From Bradysia coprophila (lineage: Eukaryota; Arthropoda; Insecta; Diptera; Sciaridae): a stretch of 64,000 nt of DNA. The notes under the pieces are model-generated. The model was not told the origin of the DNA. It saw only the letters and a list, made by a program, of their open reading frames with translations, and ran no database searches. Numbering within the stretch: position 1 is the stretch's first letter; the number at the start of each line of letters is the position of its first letter. Position numbers and translations under genes: made by a program. This document shows, piece by piece, positions 45,501 to 57,214 of this stretch. Location of the stretch: the NCBI RefSeq assembly GCF_014529535.1, contig NC_050738.1:7234140-7298139 (forward strand), given 5' to 3'.

Positions 45501-47759
45501 AACCGAAAACATGCACTTTTCTTATGGAAAGGTAATTGCGATTACTTCCTCAATTCTTAACTGCTCCTATCTCAGTGGGGATGAATTCTAATCCCATTCG
45601 CCACACCAGCATCGAGGAACCCATTTTGACGGTGGTTCTGTCTTTTGGGGATAATACCTTTCAGGGTACATATAAAAAGGTCCCCTGGAAAATGCGTCCG
45701 TTTTCTGTAGGTATGTTTTCAAAACAATCCCTCTCGATATATCAATATGCAAATTATTCCAATGACTTTGCAACCAAGTCCTTTGTACACAGATGATATT
45801 ATGAAATTTAAACATGGTAGTGGAGATGCTGTAATATGCAACAAAATAACGTGACATCATTTGTGCACAGCCCTTATGACGCAGATTATTCAGTGAAAAT
45901 ATCCTTCAATTTTTCCATTTTAATTAAAAATTCTTTCCAGAGCCTAAGTAAATTTACCGCACTAGTTTCAAAAATATGTTGTTGATATTTACATAATGAA
46001 TTTAACACACACCCGAAACCTTACGGTTATAAATTATGCAAAACCTCTAAGCATTTATTTACCATGCGAAGAGTGACAACAGAGTTTGTAAACGTACGCA
46101 CATTACAATATGGTGTGTGTGTGGATACCACTAAAAACACTATATCCCGTTCTTCCATTTCATTGAATATCACTTATCATTCATGGGCCTGAATAACTAA
46201 ATTGAATCCATTTCGTTTAAAAGGCTCATTTAGATTAAGTACTTAATGAAAGCAAGGGATAAAATAAAAGCATCAAATCAACACACACACAAGACCCTTG
46301 TTCATTTACGTCCAAGCACCGTTCTGCGTTACAGTCTTTCACCGCCCACCGGAAAAACTCTTTCAAATTAATATGTGGAATCATTCACTCTATACTCTCA
46401 TGACCAAATGGACTCTATATTGCCACATGAAATATCTGCACACACTCGAAGGTCTACCTGATAGTTGGGTGATATTCTGCATTATTCTTGAAGGTGAGAT
46501 GTTGGAATTGCTCTTTTTTTAGTTTTGGTTCTTTTCAACCCGTCTCAACATGAAGGAGCAATCCGCAGATTCCGACAGCCTTGAAAAGCTTTTCGGGAAT
46601 TCAGGAATTTTAAGCTGCAAGATCCTCTTAAATAGTAAACGACAAGAATAGATATACAAATGCTTTCACCTTTGAGCTTAAGCTTTTCAAACAAACAAAT
46701 TTTCGTATTATGCTGGTTTTTTCCTACTTTAGTCACTCACCGCACAGAAAAATGCAGTGTGCATCCATTCAGATTTCGATTTTTTTTAATGCCACAACAA
46801 TAAAGAGCCACAACCAAAATTCGTCTAGTTTTCAACGAGTTTTGTTTCATAAATGCGAAAAATGTTCGTACAATTAAACTACCACCAGCGAACCCAACTA
46901 AATTTATTAAGGCCATTTCAACTGCTAGAACCTTGATGTAATTTCATAAAGATTAACAACCGTATACAAAGGTATGGTCAATGCATGGACGAGCACCGAA
47001 GAGAAATGTAAATTGTGTAAGGTAAGCCATCTTTATTCAAAATAATAGTACGTCGTGTTTGTACGTATATGGTAGAGGTAGGTATATATAATATTCACGT
47101 GTGAACCGGTGGTTTACTGCTGAACCAAATATTTATTTTTCTCTTTTAAAGTTTATCTTATGGAATGATGTTGGCCTTCGTGCGTATGGTTGTTGTTGTT
47201 GGAAATCCCATGGGGTTGATATTTTGGGATGCTTTTTGGGATTTGTTATCATGTATATATCATGTAAATTGTCAGGAAAAGAGATAGAAGGAAGAAAAGA
47301 ATTGGAGAAATAAAAGAAGGTTCAATTAAATGTATGAAAAGGACATTTGACTGGTAAACGCCGCAGGGTTTAAGGATCATTTAACAATGGTAAATAAAAA
47401 CCATTCCAACTAAAACAACAATATTAGCGTAGACATTGTGGACTACCTATGCATATAAAATGAATCGAAGCATTTTTGTTTATCTTTAACCATTCACTTA
47501 CGGTAAGCATATCAGCGGTAAATTTTGGAAAACCGTTTACTGAACGTAAATCTTCTTAAGAAGACCGAAGAAACCATTGCCTACCGTTTATTTTTGTCGT
47601 TGTTGTCGATAACATATGACGGTGCGTAAAATGAGCAACAATATCATTTCCTATCATATCGACCAATCATATCGAGGGCAACATCACTAAAGGGCATATC
47701 TCCGATATCTCAGGAACTATTGAAATGATTTTGAAAAACGTTTTTTTTTTCGTGAAAGG
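42559..47759. other. 5.2 kb without a supported gene
   Basis: The hairpin word TCGCCTTCGGCTC occurs at 42712. CAGGGCCTATTTTAAG at 43692 matches the start of the hAT element at 59713, with degenerate AAATTCCTC repeats after it and no partner end found. Open frames at 44190-44715, 45536-45860 and 46298-46522 show no domain, splice or composition support. Confidence 0.4.
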
Positions 47760-47966
47760 TAGTAAAAAGTTATAAAAAGTTGATCTTTCTCAGAGCTAAT
47801 CAAACTGCTACATCTCAATCTATTTTTTTATTGAACGTTAACATAATCGCTATCGCGATCGTACATTTTTCAAAAAGGATTCTGGTGAAAAGATTTCGCA
47901 AATAAAATACGAAACACACAAATGTAGGCTACAATTTTAGCTGAGCATCGCTGCACGTCCCTTAAT
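47760..47966. mobile_element. Degraded family 1 TTAA element
   Basis: CTTTCTCAGAGCTAATCAAA, CATTTTTCAAAAAGGATTCT and AATGTAGGCTACAATTTTAG follow the family 1 order, ending GTCCCTTAA. The left arm is lost or too diverged to see. Confidence 0.55.
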
Positions 47967-48009
47967 TTATTGTTAATCGAAATGAAAAATGAACATGTTA
48001 CAGGCGGAA

Positions 48010-48545
48010 ACACATGACTAGTAATATTATCGTGTCTATTACTTCCATCGATCACACTATTTTTAATCTGTTGACTTCAAATCTTGTACTTCAATTTATT
48101 TAACATACATTTTACCCATTTTACCATATAAATGAACCAAACACTAGAACAGATTTTTTAACTGATATTTAGCCTCTCTAATATGATCTGCCACAAATAT
48201 AAATTTAATGAGAGCCTAGGCGCCTAGTAGGTCATTTCAAACAGATTTATAGAAATTCGCACAAATAATTGTCAAATATTATTCTTTAATGAAAATTTGT
48301 CAATAAACAATTAGACAAAACATTAAATTATTGAAACCAAAATACTATCAACAACTAGAGCAACTCTCATCTTTTATAATGACAACATAGTAGTGTTGTA
48401 TACGCACGCAGACCCCTCTTAAAAACATCTGATCTACTGCTTGGTTGCAAATGCTATGATTTTACTATACAAGACCGTATTACTCAGAGATTGTCATTAT
48501 TTTTGTTGTCGTTATCGATAACAGATGAATAGCCGTATATCACAG
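48010..48545. repeat. Dispersed repeat, longer copy
   Basis: The edges match 59040-59200: TTATCGTGTCTATTACTTCC, TCAAATCTTGTACTTCA and ATTTTTGTTGTCGTTATC. This copy has about 350 extra bases in the middle. Nature unknown. Confidence 0.5.
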
Positions 48546-48578
48546 GTTAAGAGATTAACACATTTCACGAACTGAATA

Positions 48579-49745
48579 CAGTGGCTGACTTTCAATTTTA
48601 TGCACTATTTTGATTCAACTGTTCGACCAGCTGGTCCATGTAAACAAAATAAGGTAATTTTACTATCAGGAGTAGATAAAAATGGCAACAGTGGTTTGTT
48701 TATTATCGTCAACAATACAACTAAAGAGAGTCTCATATGAGTCGAAAGTATCACTAACATCATGTGAACATTTGTTTCAATCCGAATTTGGTACATTAAT
48801 TATATAATGCAAATCTTTAGATTATTTAGAAACTAAAATCATTTAAGACGTAGAATATATAGTATTATTAAAATAATTTAGATGCTGAGACTGTTGCATA
48901 GAAAAATCTACGAGTAGGTGAATTCCAAAACTCAAAAACTTTCTGTTTCAATGCCTAGATCACAGATGAAACAAATGCTCTCCAAAACTTTTGACCACCA
49001 CGAGTTGTTTAATCATCGGAATTAAAAGTAAAAGTAAGAACCAATGAGAAGTTCGATGACATGAATGCCATGGACATAACGAGACTAGAAGGTAGATTCA
49101 AATAAAAGAATTTAATGTTATTCATATAACACTTTATGAAGTTCAATAAATTAGAATGGGTTGTCCACTCAAAATATGTTTTCAGTGCGAAATATGTTAT
49201 CCATGCGAAACATGTTTTCCATGCGAAACATACTTTCCATACGAAGCATGTTTTCCATGTGAAATATTCTTTCCATACGAAACATACTTTCCATTCAAAG
49301 TATGTTTTCCATACGAAACGTTTTTCCATGCGAAACGTGTTTTCCATTCGAAACGTGTTTTCCATTCGAAACATGTTTTCCATTCGAAACATGTTTTCCA
49401 TTCGAAACATGTTTTTCATTCAAAATATGCTTTCAATGCAAAACAATATCTTTTCATAGAAAATTGTTATTTTTTTGTATTTAAATTTTCAAATTTTGCG
49501 CCGCATCGACGTTACTTTCTACTCTTTCATATACATGGTATGAAATGTCAACCGACGCACACATTTGCATTAAAAAACAACGAATACACTATCTTTAGTT
49601 TTATTGTTCGCAATAATAAACAAACCACTGTTGACATTTTTATCTAACTCCTGATTATAAAATAAACTGAGTTTGTTTGTTTACATGTACAAGCTGGTCA
49701 AACAGCTGAATCAAAATAGTGCACAAAATTGAAAGTCGGCCACTG
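48579..49745. mobile_element. Tc1/mariner-like element (1167 bp) with a minisatellite core
   Basis: Long TIRs: CAGTGGCTGACTTTCAATTT at the left, AAATTGAAAGTCGGCCACTG at the right, continuing through CACTATTTTGATTCA and AAACAAACCACTG over about 150 bp, flanked by TA (48577-48578; 49746-49747). The size fits a mariner but there is no transposase; the middle carries the 18-bp array at 49163-49440. Confidence 0.75.
49163..49440. repeat. 18-bp minisatellite, about 15 units
   Basis: The unit is CCATTCGAAACATGTTTT with variants (CCATGCGAAACATG.., CCATACGAAACATA..). The last four or five units are nearly identical and the outer left ones more diverged, a sign of recent local expansion. Because 18 is a multiple of three, all frames through it give artificial repeat proteins on both strands. 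Confidence 0.85.
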
Positions 49746-50089
49746 TAAGGTCCAAGAATAACCTTTCGCTCATAATAATGTTCTTCATCAAAACAAAATT
49801 TATGTGTTCGTTCGCACATTTAACTTCTCCTTTTTTTAAAAAATAATATTAGATCCATCGTCATTTGTGCAAAAGTGGGATTTTCCTGATAATTTCTTAA
49901 TGTACATTGATATCAGTAAGACATAGCAATAATATATAATAACAAAATAATATTTCAAAAATTCAAACTCAGAAAAAGTCCAATCTACAATTCTGCACAT
50001 GAAAATCACTCAATAAATACTCTACTGGTGAAACGATAAGTTTAGTTTGTTCTCGAATTCTAGTGGTAGCAGTTCTAGAAACATCAGTG

Positions 50090-50776
50090 ATGGCATTAAA
50101 AGCTCTTTTGATCATATTTATTGGACATTTTGTCGTTCAAATCTATTCAAATTGTCCACATCCGGATTTTATACACAAACACATGTGTGGAGACTGTAAT
50201 ACGGCTGTTAGGGCTAGGCAATTTGCTGGAAACATTGAGTCGAATGTCATGCGAAATAGTTTGGTAACAAGGCAAACCATTTACATAACTGGCGCAACAA
50301 ATTCAAGAGACTGGAACGAAATCGGAAATTCAATATGCGAATTGAAAAGTTTAGTAGCCAAATACAAGTGTACGAAGCTATGGCAGTGTCGTCAAGGTGC
50401 AGACACCAAAGCAAGTCATCGCAAATCGAGTCAATGTCCTGATCCGCAAGCAGTCAGGCTGTGTACGAATTGTCAAAATGCGGATCAAAGGAGGCAACTT
50501 CAGGCAGTGGATCGTTATGCGCTTAAATTAGAAAAGGACATATACGACGAGAAGAAGCGACAACGGAAGCAATATACACCAATTTCATCTCAAACCATTT
50601 ATGTTGTGAATAGCTTACGGGAAACTCGTTCAACGTTTTGGATTCCACAAGGACAAAATTGTGAAATGATAGAAAGTCGACCCACGTATCAGTGTGTAAG
50701 CAGTTGGGATTGTGTACCGAGTGGAACGGGAAAAGGTACTCACAATCGTTCAGATGGACATCTTAGAGAAAATTGA
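50090..50776 (+). CDS. Secreted protein with two 6-Cys modules, family unknown
   Basis: An intronless 228-codon frame. ATG at 50090 directly begins a signal peptide (MALKALLIIFIGHFVVQIYS, cleavage near residue 20); an earlier non-ATG extension is ignored. The mature part is an internal duplication. Module 1: Cys22, 33, 36, 83, 94, 100; module 2: Cys116, 125, 128, 191, 202, 208. Both follow C-P-x-P..C-x2-C..QTIY..C-x10-C-x5-C, with QTIYITGATN in one and QTIYVVNSLR in the other. A basic, Lys/Arg-rich linker (about 146-161) lies in module 2. AATAAA at 50799-50804, 22 nt after the stop. An even number of cysteines in an identical pattern suggests a disulfide-bonded extracellular protein. I do not know its role; possibilities include a salivary, seminal or defence protein. 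Confidence 0.7.
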   Translation: MALKALLIIFIGHFVVQIYSNCPHPDFIHKHMCGDCNTAVRARQFAGNIESNVMRNSLVTRQTIYITGATNSRDWNEIGNSICELKSLVAKYKCTKLWQCRQGADTKASHRKSSQCPDPQAVRLCTNCQNADQRRQLQAVDRYALKLEKDIYDEKKRQRKQYTPISSQTIYVVNSLRETRSTFWIPQGQNCEMIESRPTYQCVSSWDCVPSGTGKGTHNRSDGHLREN

Positions 50777-50804
50777 AATACATTTTTGAACTTTTAAAAA
50801 TAAA

Positions 50805-51270
50805 AATGAAAGTCACCAAATGTTGAAAATTGATAAAGAAAGTTCGTTTCAACAATATCGCCTTGTGTGAGTGATTTCAATAAGCAGAGTTCAAGTAAAT
50901 ATTGATAACACACAAATTACAAATCCAATGCTGGTTGAATAGACTAGAGGCCTCAGCTTTGGTTAGTTAACTATCCCAATTCTAAATTAACTCAACACTT
51001 CGCTATTTCCACGTCTAGATTCGACTTTGTTATTCCTTTCGTGTACTAGAGACAACAACTATTTCTTTGAAAGAATTTGTTGACAACACCTTGAATTCGT
51101 TCTACCAATCGATGACGTAGAGGCCCAAGAACAAACGTTGGCTAAGAAGTCCAAGAGATTTTGAGCTAAAACGAAACTAAGCGTAAAACGCAACCTTAGT
51201 CTTCAGATAGAGGTGAGATAATTGGCAATTTTCACAATTCATTCGGAGGTAGCGACATTTCTAAACGGTC
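50805..51270. other. Intergenic DNA
   Basis: No gene or bounded repeat recognised between the secreted-protein gene and the palindrome cluster. Confidence 0.5.
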
Positions 51271-51616
51271 AATATCATCGTTTTTTAAGACGATAATCTC
51301 GCCCTGGATAAAAATAACCCATGGACGATATCATCGTCATTTTGAATGAAAAGTTTAATTTTCAAAGGAAAATTACTCCGAATCGGATAAAAAGTTCAAT
51401 TTTCCAAAGAATTCTTAAAAGGAAAAAAACTCGGATTATTACCAGGACGATATTATCATTTAGGACGATATTATCGTACAGAAAACGATAATATCGTCCA
51501 AACAATATTTTAAGAAATTACATTTTAGACGATATTATCGTTTTTTAGATTATCGTTAAAAAAACGATAGTATCGTTTTATGTGCGATAATATCATCTAT
51601 AAAACGATAATATCGT
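51271..51616. repeat. Cluster of about 11 copies of the palindrome ACGATAWTATCGT
   Basis: Clear copies occur near 51324, 51447, 51464, 51484, 51529, 51563, 51584 and 51603, with partial ones near 51271, 51289 and 51551. Each is a 13-bp self-complementary word (central T or A), some perfect, some with one change. Spacing is irregular (about 17-50 bp, with one gap of about 110 bp), unlike a simple tandem repeat. It could be a protein-binding array, a degenerate satellite or part of a transposon end; the sequence alone does not decide. Confidence 0.65.
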
Positions 51617-51779
51617 TTCCGACCGACCCACTCCTCAAATCTATTTTAACCATGAAGCCATCGCCCTACATCGCATAAAAAACGTATTAGAAAGGAGAAG
51701 CAAGATTTTGATAGAGTTAAGGGTATGACAATCCCTCACGAAATCGTGCCTCTCTTTTGCACTATTTTTTTTTCACATG

Positions 51780-52045
51780 GGAACACCTTCCCATTTGCAT
51801 CACTGGGCACCCTGTTAGACAATCAATCATTCCGTATCGCAATATCACTTCGACTGGGAATTCCAGTGTGCTATTCTCACAATTGTGCTTGCGGAATTGA
51901 AGTCGACGAGTTCGGTCATCATGGTTTACGTTGCAAAAAGAGCGCCGGTCGCTATGCAAGACACGCAATGGTCAACGATTTAATCAAACGAGCACTTATT
52001 AAATGCAAAATTCCTTCAATTCTGGAACCCTCTGGAACCCCTTAA
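51780..52045 (+). pseudogene. Fragment of retrotransposon C-terminal region
   Basis: Reads PFASLGTLLDNQSFRIAI, then SLRLGIPVCYSHNCACGI, VDEFGHHGLRCKKSAGR, ARHAMVNDLIKRAL and PSILEPSGTP before a stop. The GLRLG.P..H.C.CG..VD..G.HGL.C..S.GR..RH..N..I.RAL pattern is one I know as a frequent C-terminal part of retroelement polyproteins in arthropods and other invertebrates (Cys/His zinc-like motif before a nuclease-like block). Both the upstream RT and the downstream nuclease part are missing, so this is a relic. Confidence 0.6.
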
Positions 52046-52488
52046 ATCCTTTTCTCACCGATAATAATATCCATTTAGTCCGCTGTTTTTCCATCTATCT
52101 TCAACCATTGAACTTCAACGTGAGCAATAAATGTTCTCCGAGACATCAGCTTCATTCAGAAGCGATTCAGGTTAGGGAGCTTTGGAATTCCGTATGGCAT
52201 CAACTCAAGAATTGTTCATAAAACGTTGCTTAAGTACACGTAACTTGTTTATTTAGTTATTAAAGAACATACATCTTGTACGTAGAATGTTGCATGTCAT
52301 TCCAGTATTCGGAAAAACATTGTCGAAGAACGCAGGCTGGTAAATAACAAATGACTGCAGATAGAAAGTAGTAGATTAACAAATTACGTTAATGAGTCCG
52401 GGTAAGAATGAATGAAGCCACAGCAATCAAGAAATGCGACTAGGCCATCAATACGCATCACTGAGGACACTCCTTCGTTCTACACGAT
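52046..52488. other. Intergenic DNA, 3' flank of Non-stop
   Basis: It holds the probable polyadenylation signal of the minus-strand gene: TTTATT at 52248-52253, AATAAA on the minus strand, 236 nt past the stop. Confidence 0.5.
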
Positions 52489-54491
52489 TCACTCGTATTC
52501 CAACACTTTCTTGTGATAAAACAGCATGTACCTGCGCGCAAAAACACACGGGTTGAATAAGAAAGGAATAATTTAAATGAATGTAACACACACACTCACC
52601 CTTCACTGTTCAAAACGTCCTTTAGCGTTGCGGTCGATATCATGTGATCGTCACACTTCACCCAGACATCTTTGTGATGGCGAACGAATGCAGTGAAATG
52701 ACCTTTGTCAATTGACCCGACATGATTGATCACCGCGTACAAACTGTACATGTAATCGCCGAGGGAGTCATTTACTTTCGACATAAACGGTTTCATGTCC
52801 AGTTCGAATGGAAACGAAATGAATGTCGAGATTTTCTTATCGATTTGGCTGGAATGTTCGAATCGCTTCAGATGAAAGCTCGCGACAATTGGAAGCGTGT
52901 GCATCGACAGTTGCTTGGTGGACTCTTGGTACACTTTGCACGATCCACATTTTATTTTGGAGGATGAGCCAAGGTGTTCTGCTCTGGTAAATCGTTCTAG
53001 GCAATCTATCAGCGATTTTGGTACGCCACTACCGTGTGGCACCTCACCTAAGTCTAACGATATGTCCCAGAATGGATCTGCGAAACGAAGGGAATGTTCA
53101 GTGATCTAGCGGTAGTGATTGTTCGTATGGCAAATTCAAAACGTTGAACAAGCGCCAGATGAGTCTTTTTACTAAATCGGACTAATCTTGAGCCAGTTCA
53201 ACTTTCAACCTTCGTCGGAACCAACCCACCAATGACAACGAATCAAAACTTACCAATTGTTGTAGACACGCCCTTACATGACTGACAAACTACGTCGCTC
53301 TGCAATCGACCGGTGAATATTTGGTCAATAATGCATGTGCAGTGTGCTGGATTCGTAACACCCTCCTTGTCCTTTGATATGTCCTTTTTGTCTTTGTTGC
53401 GTTCGGCTTTCTCAACTTCTGATTTGGCATTTTTACAGTGTCGATGCAATACGTCCAGTGTGGCTATGAAAAATTCGTGTGCGTCTTGTTGTTCGTATCC
53501 GGCTAGATGACGAGCATGTGTCCAGATTAAATGCAGCAGACGATGCAGTGACAATGGTGCACGCGTTCCCGAATAGAATTCCTAAAAACAATAATCGTTA
53601 GCACCGACGGCACTGACCAACGAGTAAATCCGATTTACTTGAAACACACGAGACATTTCGCAGACGAGACATTTGGTAGACATTTTCACGGTGCACTCGT
53701 GTCTCTCAGCGAAAAAGTAGTCACGTAACAACGGTGTGTGTATCAACGCCTGAAATTCGAAAACTGGTAACAACACGTAAGGCGTAACCGATGGGACCAA
53801 CTTACTTGGACGATGCAATTCATAAAACAGGTTGAGCCTAAGTTCATGAGACCTCTGAGACCGATTGTGGATTTACCACTAGTGTGTCTACGTTTCGGGT
53901 TAGCCAGCAATAAATTGATATCGACATCGTTTGGTGCCCACGGCCGCCACGACAAACTTTTGTTCAGACTTCTGCAAGATTGTATCGGTTAATTCAACCA
54001 TCGTTCTAAGAACATCATTCAGATAAACGAACATTGCCTCATTCTTTAAGTGCACTTCTGCTATAGTTTGACATTCTGGATGGTACATATAGTCCTTGCA
54101 CGAATTGCAATAAATCATTCCGTACGACAGTTCCAATGCAATGTGATGCTTGTTGATTTTCTGATGGTCAAACATATGCGAACCCTTGCAGCCGAAGAAA
54201 ATGCAATGAAGGCATGAGAACAGTTGCGGTCCACTTCCTCCACACGTGTAACACAAACATGATAGAGCCTACGGTTCACATTTATTCTGTTACATTTCCG
54301 TCGAAAATGTGGTGGAGTCGACTTAAAATGGAAACCGAATGGTCGGTGTTTTGTCTACGATTTTTTTTTACCTTTCGTCTGCGAGCATCTGTTGTTGTAG
54401 AGACGGAGAAAAAGGCGTGGACCAGCTCAAATGTTTTCAGACCGAATTCTTTGTAGTAATCCCGAAAGTGTTGGCAAACATTTTCACTCAT
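52489..54491 (-). CDS. not: Ubiquitin-specific protease Non-stop/USP22 (SAGA deubiquitinase)
   Basis: Exons on the minus strand, in order: 54491-54372, 54268-54033, 53971-53806, 53749-53639, 53581-53254, 53077-52600, 52531-52489 (1482 nt, 493 residues). Introns are 56-176 nt with GT..AG ends. The N-terminus carries a ZnF-UBP domain (Cys6, His8, then [23 protein letters not shown]). The peptidase starts near residue 155: [20 protein letters not shown] with catalytic Cys167; then [64 protein letters not shown], a His box [12 protein letters not shown] with His447, and the end [14 protein letters not shown]. In SAGA this enzyme removes ubiquitin from histone H2B, with Sgf11, E(y)2 and Ataxin-7 as partners. 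Length is near human USP22 (525). The join at residue 119 (exons 2-3) is the least certain. Confidence 0.95.
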
Positions 54492-55808
54492 CTTAGTCTA
54501 TAAAATCCACGAAATTTGTACGGAACTTTTTGAATTCGATTTTGCCGGATAATGAATGAAGAAGTGAATGACACACACAATAAGCGTCTGTCATTGAAAA
54601 ACGTCAGCTGATGTAGTCTTTCTTCGATTGTAAACAAATCTCATCCACAAACAGTTATAATTGTTACAGGTGCAACAGTAATTCACGATTAACAATGGTG
54701 CGGGTATACTTTCTAGTGTTCGCTTTCACTTCTCCTAGCGAATCGCAAACTACTACTATTCAGTGAAACTTGTATAATCTGCGAAATTTAGTTATTCTCA
54801 TCAAAACTGAATGAGCACCAATGGCACCAATGAATCTAACAGATGTTTTTGTAACTTGTGAAACGAATGCGTTTCATTCTGATCGAATAGGACAAAGGAT
54901 AGCAAGGATTCAAACACGAATGAGTTGAGTTTAGTTTATAATTGTTGATTGAGTTATTAATCGTTTACCTAATTTTCTCTGGACGCCAGTTTTTCATTGA
55001 AATGCACATTTTATTTATATCTGTACGTACATTGCTGCCCTGGATTAGGGAATGGTATATTATTCAAAGGATATTTTCAAAATACCTAGAACCGCTTGAT
55101 TACTGCCATCTACAATAAACAGTGAGAACCTTATTGACATCAATGACAAAATTTTAGGTTGGCAATATTTTTTTGTTGTTGTGTGGAAAGGCGCAAAATT
55201 TCAAAAATGCTGGAATTCGAAACAATTTCAAAAATATGGACAAAGTCGTAGGTACAAGTTATAATGGCCAATTCATTTTACGTTATTGAAACATAAGATT
55301 TCATTTTAATCGTCAATAGATAATAGTTAAAAGATTGAAGAATTGTATAGGTGAATGTTTGCCATTTGTAAAAGGTTAACATTTTATCATCCGGCTTAAG
55401 GCCGTAGTACTTTTATTCTTAATTCATAAAATTTGGCTAACCTTTCCCAGATTAGCATATAATACCAAATATATACCTATAAAGTCTAGTACTTCTTTTG
55501 GTCTGAGTATTTTTAACAAATTCACACAATAGTTATTTGTTCACCGAGAGATTAAAAATTTGAAATTGTATGTATATGCTGTTGTTTGTGGCCAGAGCCA
55601 GAGGGCTACACTTTTTACAACAAAGTCTTCCGGAGTTTCAGTGCATGTCCGTCTGGTGAGGTATTTTTTTTTTGCTTGTTCACCGTATTGTAGCTTAAAC
55701 GAAGTGATATGATTCTATCCTATTTTTTATTTTTATTTATTTATTGAAATGAGATACCGGTCAATAAAATCTTATCACTGCTAGGGATTTCCGCTTTCAT
55801 TCCATTTG
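54492..55808. other. Intergenic DNA between Non-stop and renalase
   Basis: The first 200 bp should hold the Non-stop promoter; GTCAGCTGATG near 54604 is an E-box-like word. A 23-codon ATG frame at 54695 is not supported. The rest is AT-rich with nothing identified. Confidence 0.4.
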
Positions 55809-56130
55809 TTAAGAGCAATGGACTCTTTGCTTTGTAGCCTACATTTTGGCGGAAAATTATTCGCTTTTTGATGATTTTGATGGTTTGTGAGTCACAACTT
55901 AATCCACTTGGAGAAAACCGTGCAGATTTCATAAATTTACACATTCTGAGAAAGTTTCTCCAAGTGGGATAAGTTATCACCAACAAACCAATTTTTCCTT
56001 TACAAACAACACATTTCTGCTTTAATGGTTTTACTTTTTCAAAACAAAAAGATTTTGGTTTAGAGAAATTATCAAGAAAACGAATATTTTTCCGCCTAAA
56101 TGTAGGCTACAAATTTGCAAAATTTCCATT
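55809..56130. mobile_element. Family 2 TTAA-type foldback element, right end lost
   Basis: Begins TTAAGAGCAATGGACTC and runs inward with TAGCCTACATTTTGGCGG; inverse words near the right are CCGCCTAAATGTAGGCTAC. CCACTTGGAGAAA pairs with TTTCTCCAAGTGG at the axis. The terminal CCATTGCTCTTAA is absent, so the right tip is deleted or diverged. Confidence 0.6.
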
Positions 56131-57214
56131 TCAAAATACTGCAACTCAAAAAGCATGTGGATTTCACTTTTCCGTTAGTGTAAGTTCTGTAGCAAAATCT
56201 GAATTTCCTAACTCAGAAGTGAGTACCGCCCTCGACTCGAAGTCACATACTGTGGTCGTGCCTAATAAATCTATTGTAAAATTTCCGGGAAGATCAACAG
56301 TAGGGCTACTACTTTTGACTGGCTGTAGCTAGCCCGCTACTGTTTCATCGTTTATGTACACTTTGTACTATTTTTCGAATGAGAACATATAATTTTTGCT
56401 AATTTATAATAAAAAAAATTAGTAAAAAATTTCGCTGCGCGGCAGAGAATGCAACCGTCTTCTACTCTAATCATTCTGTATGTACTACAGTGTAGATACA
56501 ACATTAATTATACAGAAATCTTCCATACTAAATTGAAGAAGACCTTTCATTTTTCGAAACTGAGCTTAGGGCACAAATTACTAATTTGTGTGGCGGAGCA
56601 CTAAATTTGCTTAAAGAAAGGCTTCTGAGTCAGAAATTCTGACTCATGGTGGTCAAATGGGGTGCCTGAAGCCTTGAAACAATAGTGACGATTGAAGCTT
56701 AATATGGTGTAATGGAAGCGTCTCAAGCGAAAAACTCAAATCGGAGTTTCACTGCTCAATAATCATAATTAATTTTTTAATTTTATGAGGGAAGCCTTTC
56801 TTTCTGCAAAATTAATTTTACCTAATCTTTTCCACTTCCGCATAATGGACTCTTTTCTTGTTCCGACTATCGTACTCTTTTGTACTCTTTTTCAATTAGG
56901 AAATGTACTCTATTTGAAATTTGCGATCTGGGAACCCTAATCAACAGTCTTTTTTGAACGTTGTAAATTCAGGTACAGGAAAGGATCCGGAAGTGGTTGT
57001 GATGTTTGGAAATCAAGAACTATGTAGAGACATGCAAAAACTGATCATCAAGAAAAGTCTGACTGATAGGGAATTCTTTGATAAATAGCCTCTTATCGAA
57101 TAACAACACAAAAGTCATTTTCAACAAAAACCAACGATATTCTCTATTTCCTATACCTATGTAGCTCGTGCTTACTCATACAATCTATGTAACAAAAAGC
57201 ACAAATCTAACATT
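56131..57214. other. Intergenic DNA, 3' flank of renalase
   Basis: No gene supported. No canonical AATAAA was noted close after the renalase stop on the minus strand. Confidence 0.4.

Noticed and set aside
49163..49440. CRISPR-like array
   Set aside because: Units are contiguous 18-bp repeats without unique spacers, in a eukaryotic transposon.
49009..49647. Long repeat proteins on both strands (for example repeated FRMEN and FETCFP)
   Set aside because: They are translations of an 18-bp minisatellite; unit length divisible by three keeps every frame open.
54695..54770. Short ATG frame divergent from Non-stop
   Set aside because: Only 23 codons, no signal of a continuing exon and no conservation evidence available.
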